Origin: Pseudomonadales bacterium | GTDB taxonomy: Bacteria > Pseudomonadota > Gammaproteobacteria > Pseudomonadales > IMCC2047 | Direction: 5' to 3' | DNA: 5,661 bases | Assembly: GCA_021736745.1 (NCBI GenBank) | Contig: JAIPFG010000211.1 | Span: forward strand, 1 to 5,661 | Notes under the pieces: generated by a model | What the model was told of the DNA's origin: nothing | The model's input: only the letters and a program-made list of their open reading frames with translations | Databases searched by the model: none | Program-made: the position numbers and the translations under genes | Shown here: positions 5,489 to 5,661 of the stretch, one piece after another | Layout: each line of letters starts with the position of its first letter | Position numbering within the stretch: position 1 is the stretch's first letter

Positions 5489-5661
5489 ATGAAAAGTATC
5501 ATTAATTTATTACCCGCAGCTTTGTTATGGGCCTCCACTATCGTTTCGGCAGAGGCTACAGACAGCGTCAATGGTTTCTCACTCTCAGGGAATGTGACCC
5601 TGGCCAGTGATTATCTCTATCGTGGATTATCTCAAACTACGGGAGATCCGGCGCTTCAAGG
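5489..5661 (+). CDS. TorF-family putative porin, 5' part only
   Basis: The window shows 57 codons before the right edge. A ribosome-binding AGGAG (5474-5478) lies 10 bases before the ATG. The product starts with a signal peptide (MKS, then a hydrophobic run, with a likely cut after VSA at residue 21 or AEA at 23). Next comes SGNVTLASDYLYRGLSQTTGDPALQ, written here in part as it crosses the cut. That pattern, GNVTL-SDY-RG-SQT-DPA, is the N-terminal signature of the TorF/TIGR02001 family of putative outer-membrane beta-barrel proteins. In related gammaproteobacteria this gene often sits beside glnK and amtB, and the sigma-54 promoter here fits the same nitrogen-regulated setting. The full family length is a few hundred residues, so most of the barrel is missing from view. 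The substrate is unknown. Confidence 0.85.
   Translation, partial: MKSIINLLPAALLWASTIVSAEATDSVNGFSLSGNVTLASDYLYRGLSQTTGDPALQ

Overview
The window looks like chromosomal DNA of a moderate-GC gammaproteobacterium. The likely group is a marine or environmental lineage near Cellvibrionales or Pseudomonadales. That assignment is an inference from gene content: a cytochrome c5, a ubiK-comM pair, a TorF-type porin placed where glnK-amtB usually follows, and tRNA-Arg(UCG). The sequence does not fix the genus. I see no insertion sequence, phage gene, CRISPR array or integration scar. Most of the window is ordinary core genome, and the less usual signals lie in one signalling protein and in intergenic control regions.

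Layout, left to right. Positions 1-378 (minus) hold the 5' part of a gene for a small secreted protein of unknown function, cut by the window edge. A tRNA-Arg gene (572-648, minus) follows, with its own upstream promoter candidates. A regulatory stretch at about 757-910 contains a perfect TATAAT embedded in a 10-bp-arm inverted repeat. It leads into a periplasmic cytochrome c5-type protein (911-1387, plus). After a structured 129-bp spacer comes a three-domain c-di-GMP signalling protein, receiver-GGDEF-EAL (1517-3271, plus). Its receiver has Glu in place of the phosphoacceptor Asp. Its GGDEF domain is degenerate (SGDEF, with a metal-ligand Asp replaced by Asn) but keeps an RxxD inhibitory-site motif. 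Its EAL domain appears complete, so the protein is best read as a phosphodiesterase with sensory or regulatory upstream domains.

Facing it across only 33 bp is the minus-strand pair ubiK (4868-5173) and comM (3305-4825), probably one operon. UbiK is an accessory factor of aerobic ubiquinone biosynthesis. ComM is the AAA+ branch-migration helicase used in natural transformation.

The right end (5174-5488) is a divergent control region. It holds two 16-bp near-repeats 32 bp apart that resemble imperfect NtrC sites, a perfect match to the IHF consensus, and a strong sigma-54 -24/-12 promoter. It drives the start of a TorF-family outer-membrane porin gene (5489 to the edge). The arrangement matches a nitrogen-starvation-responsive promoter and suggests that glnK-amtB lies just beyond the window. 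This is the best-supported regulatory inference here.
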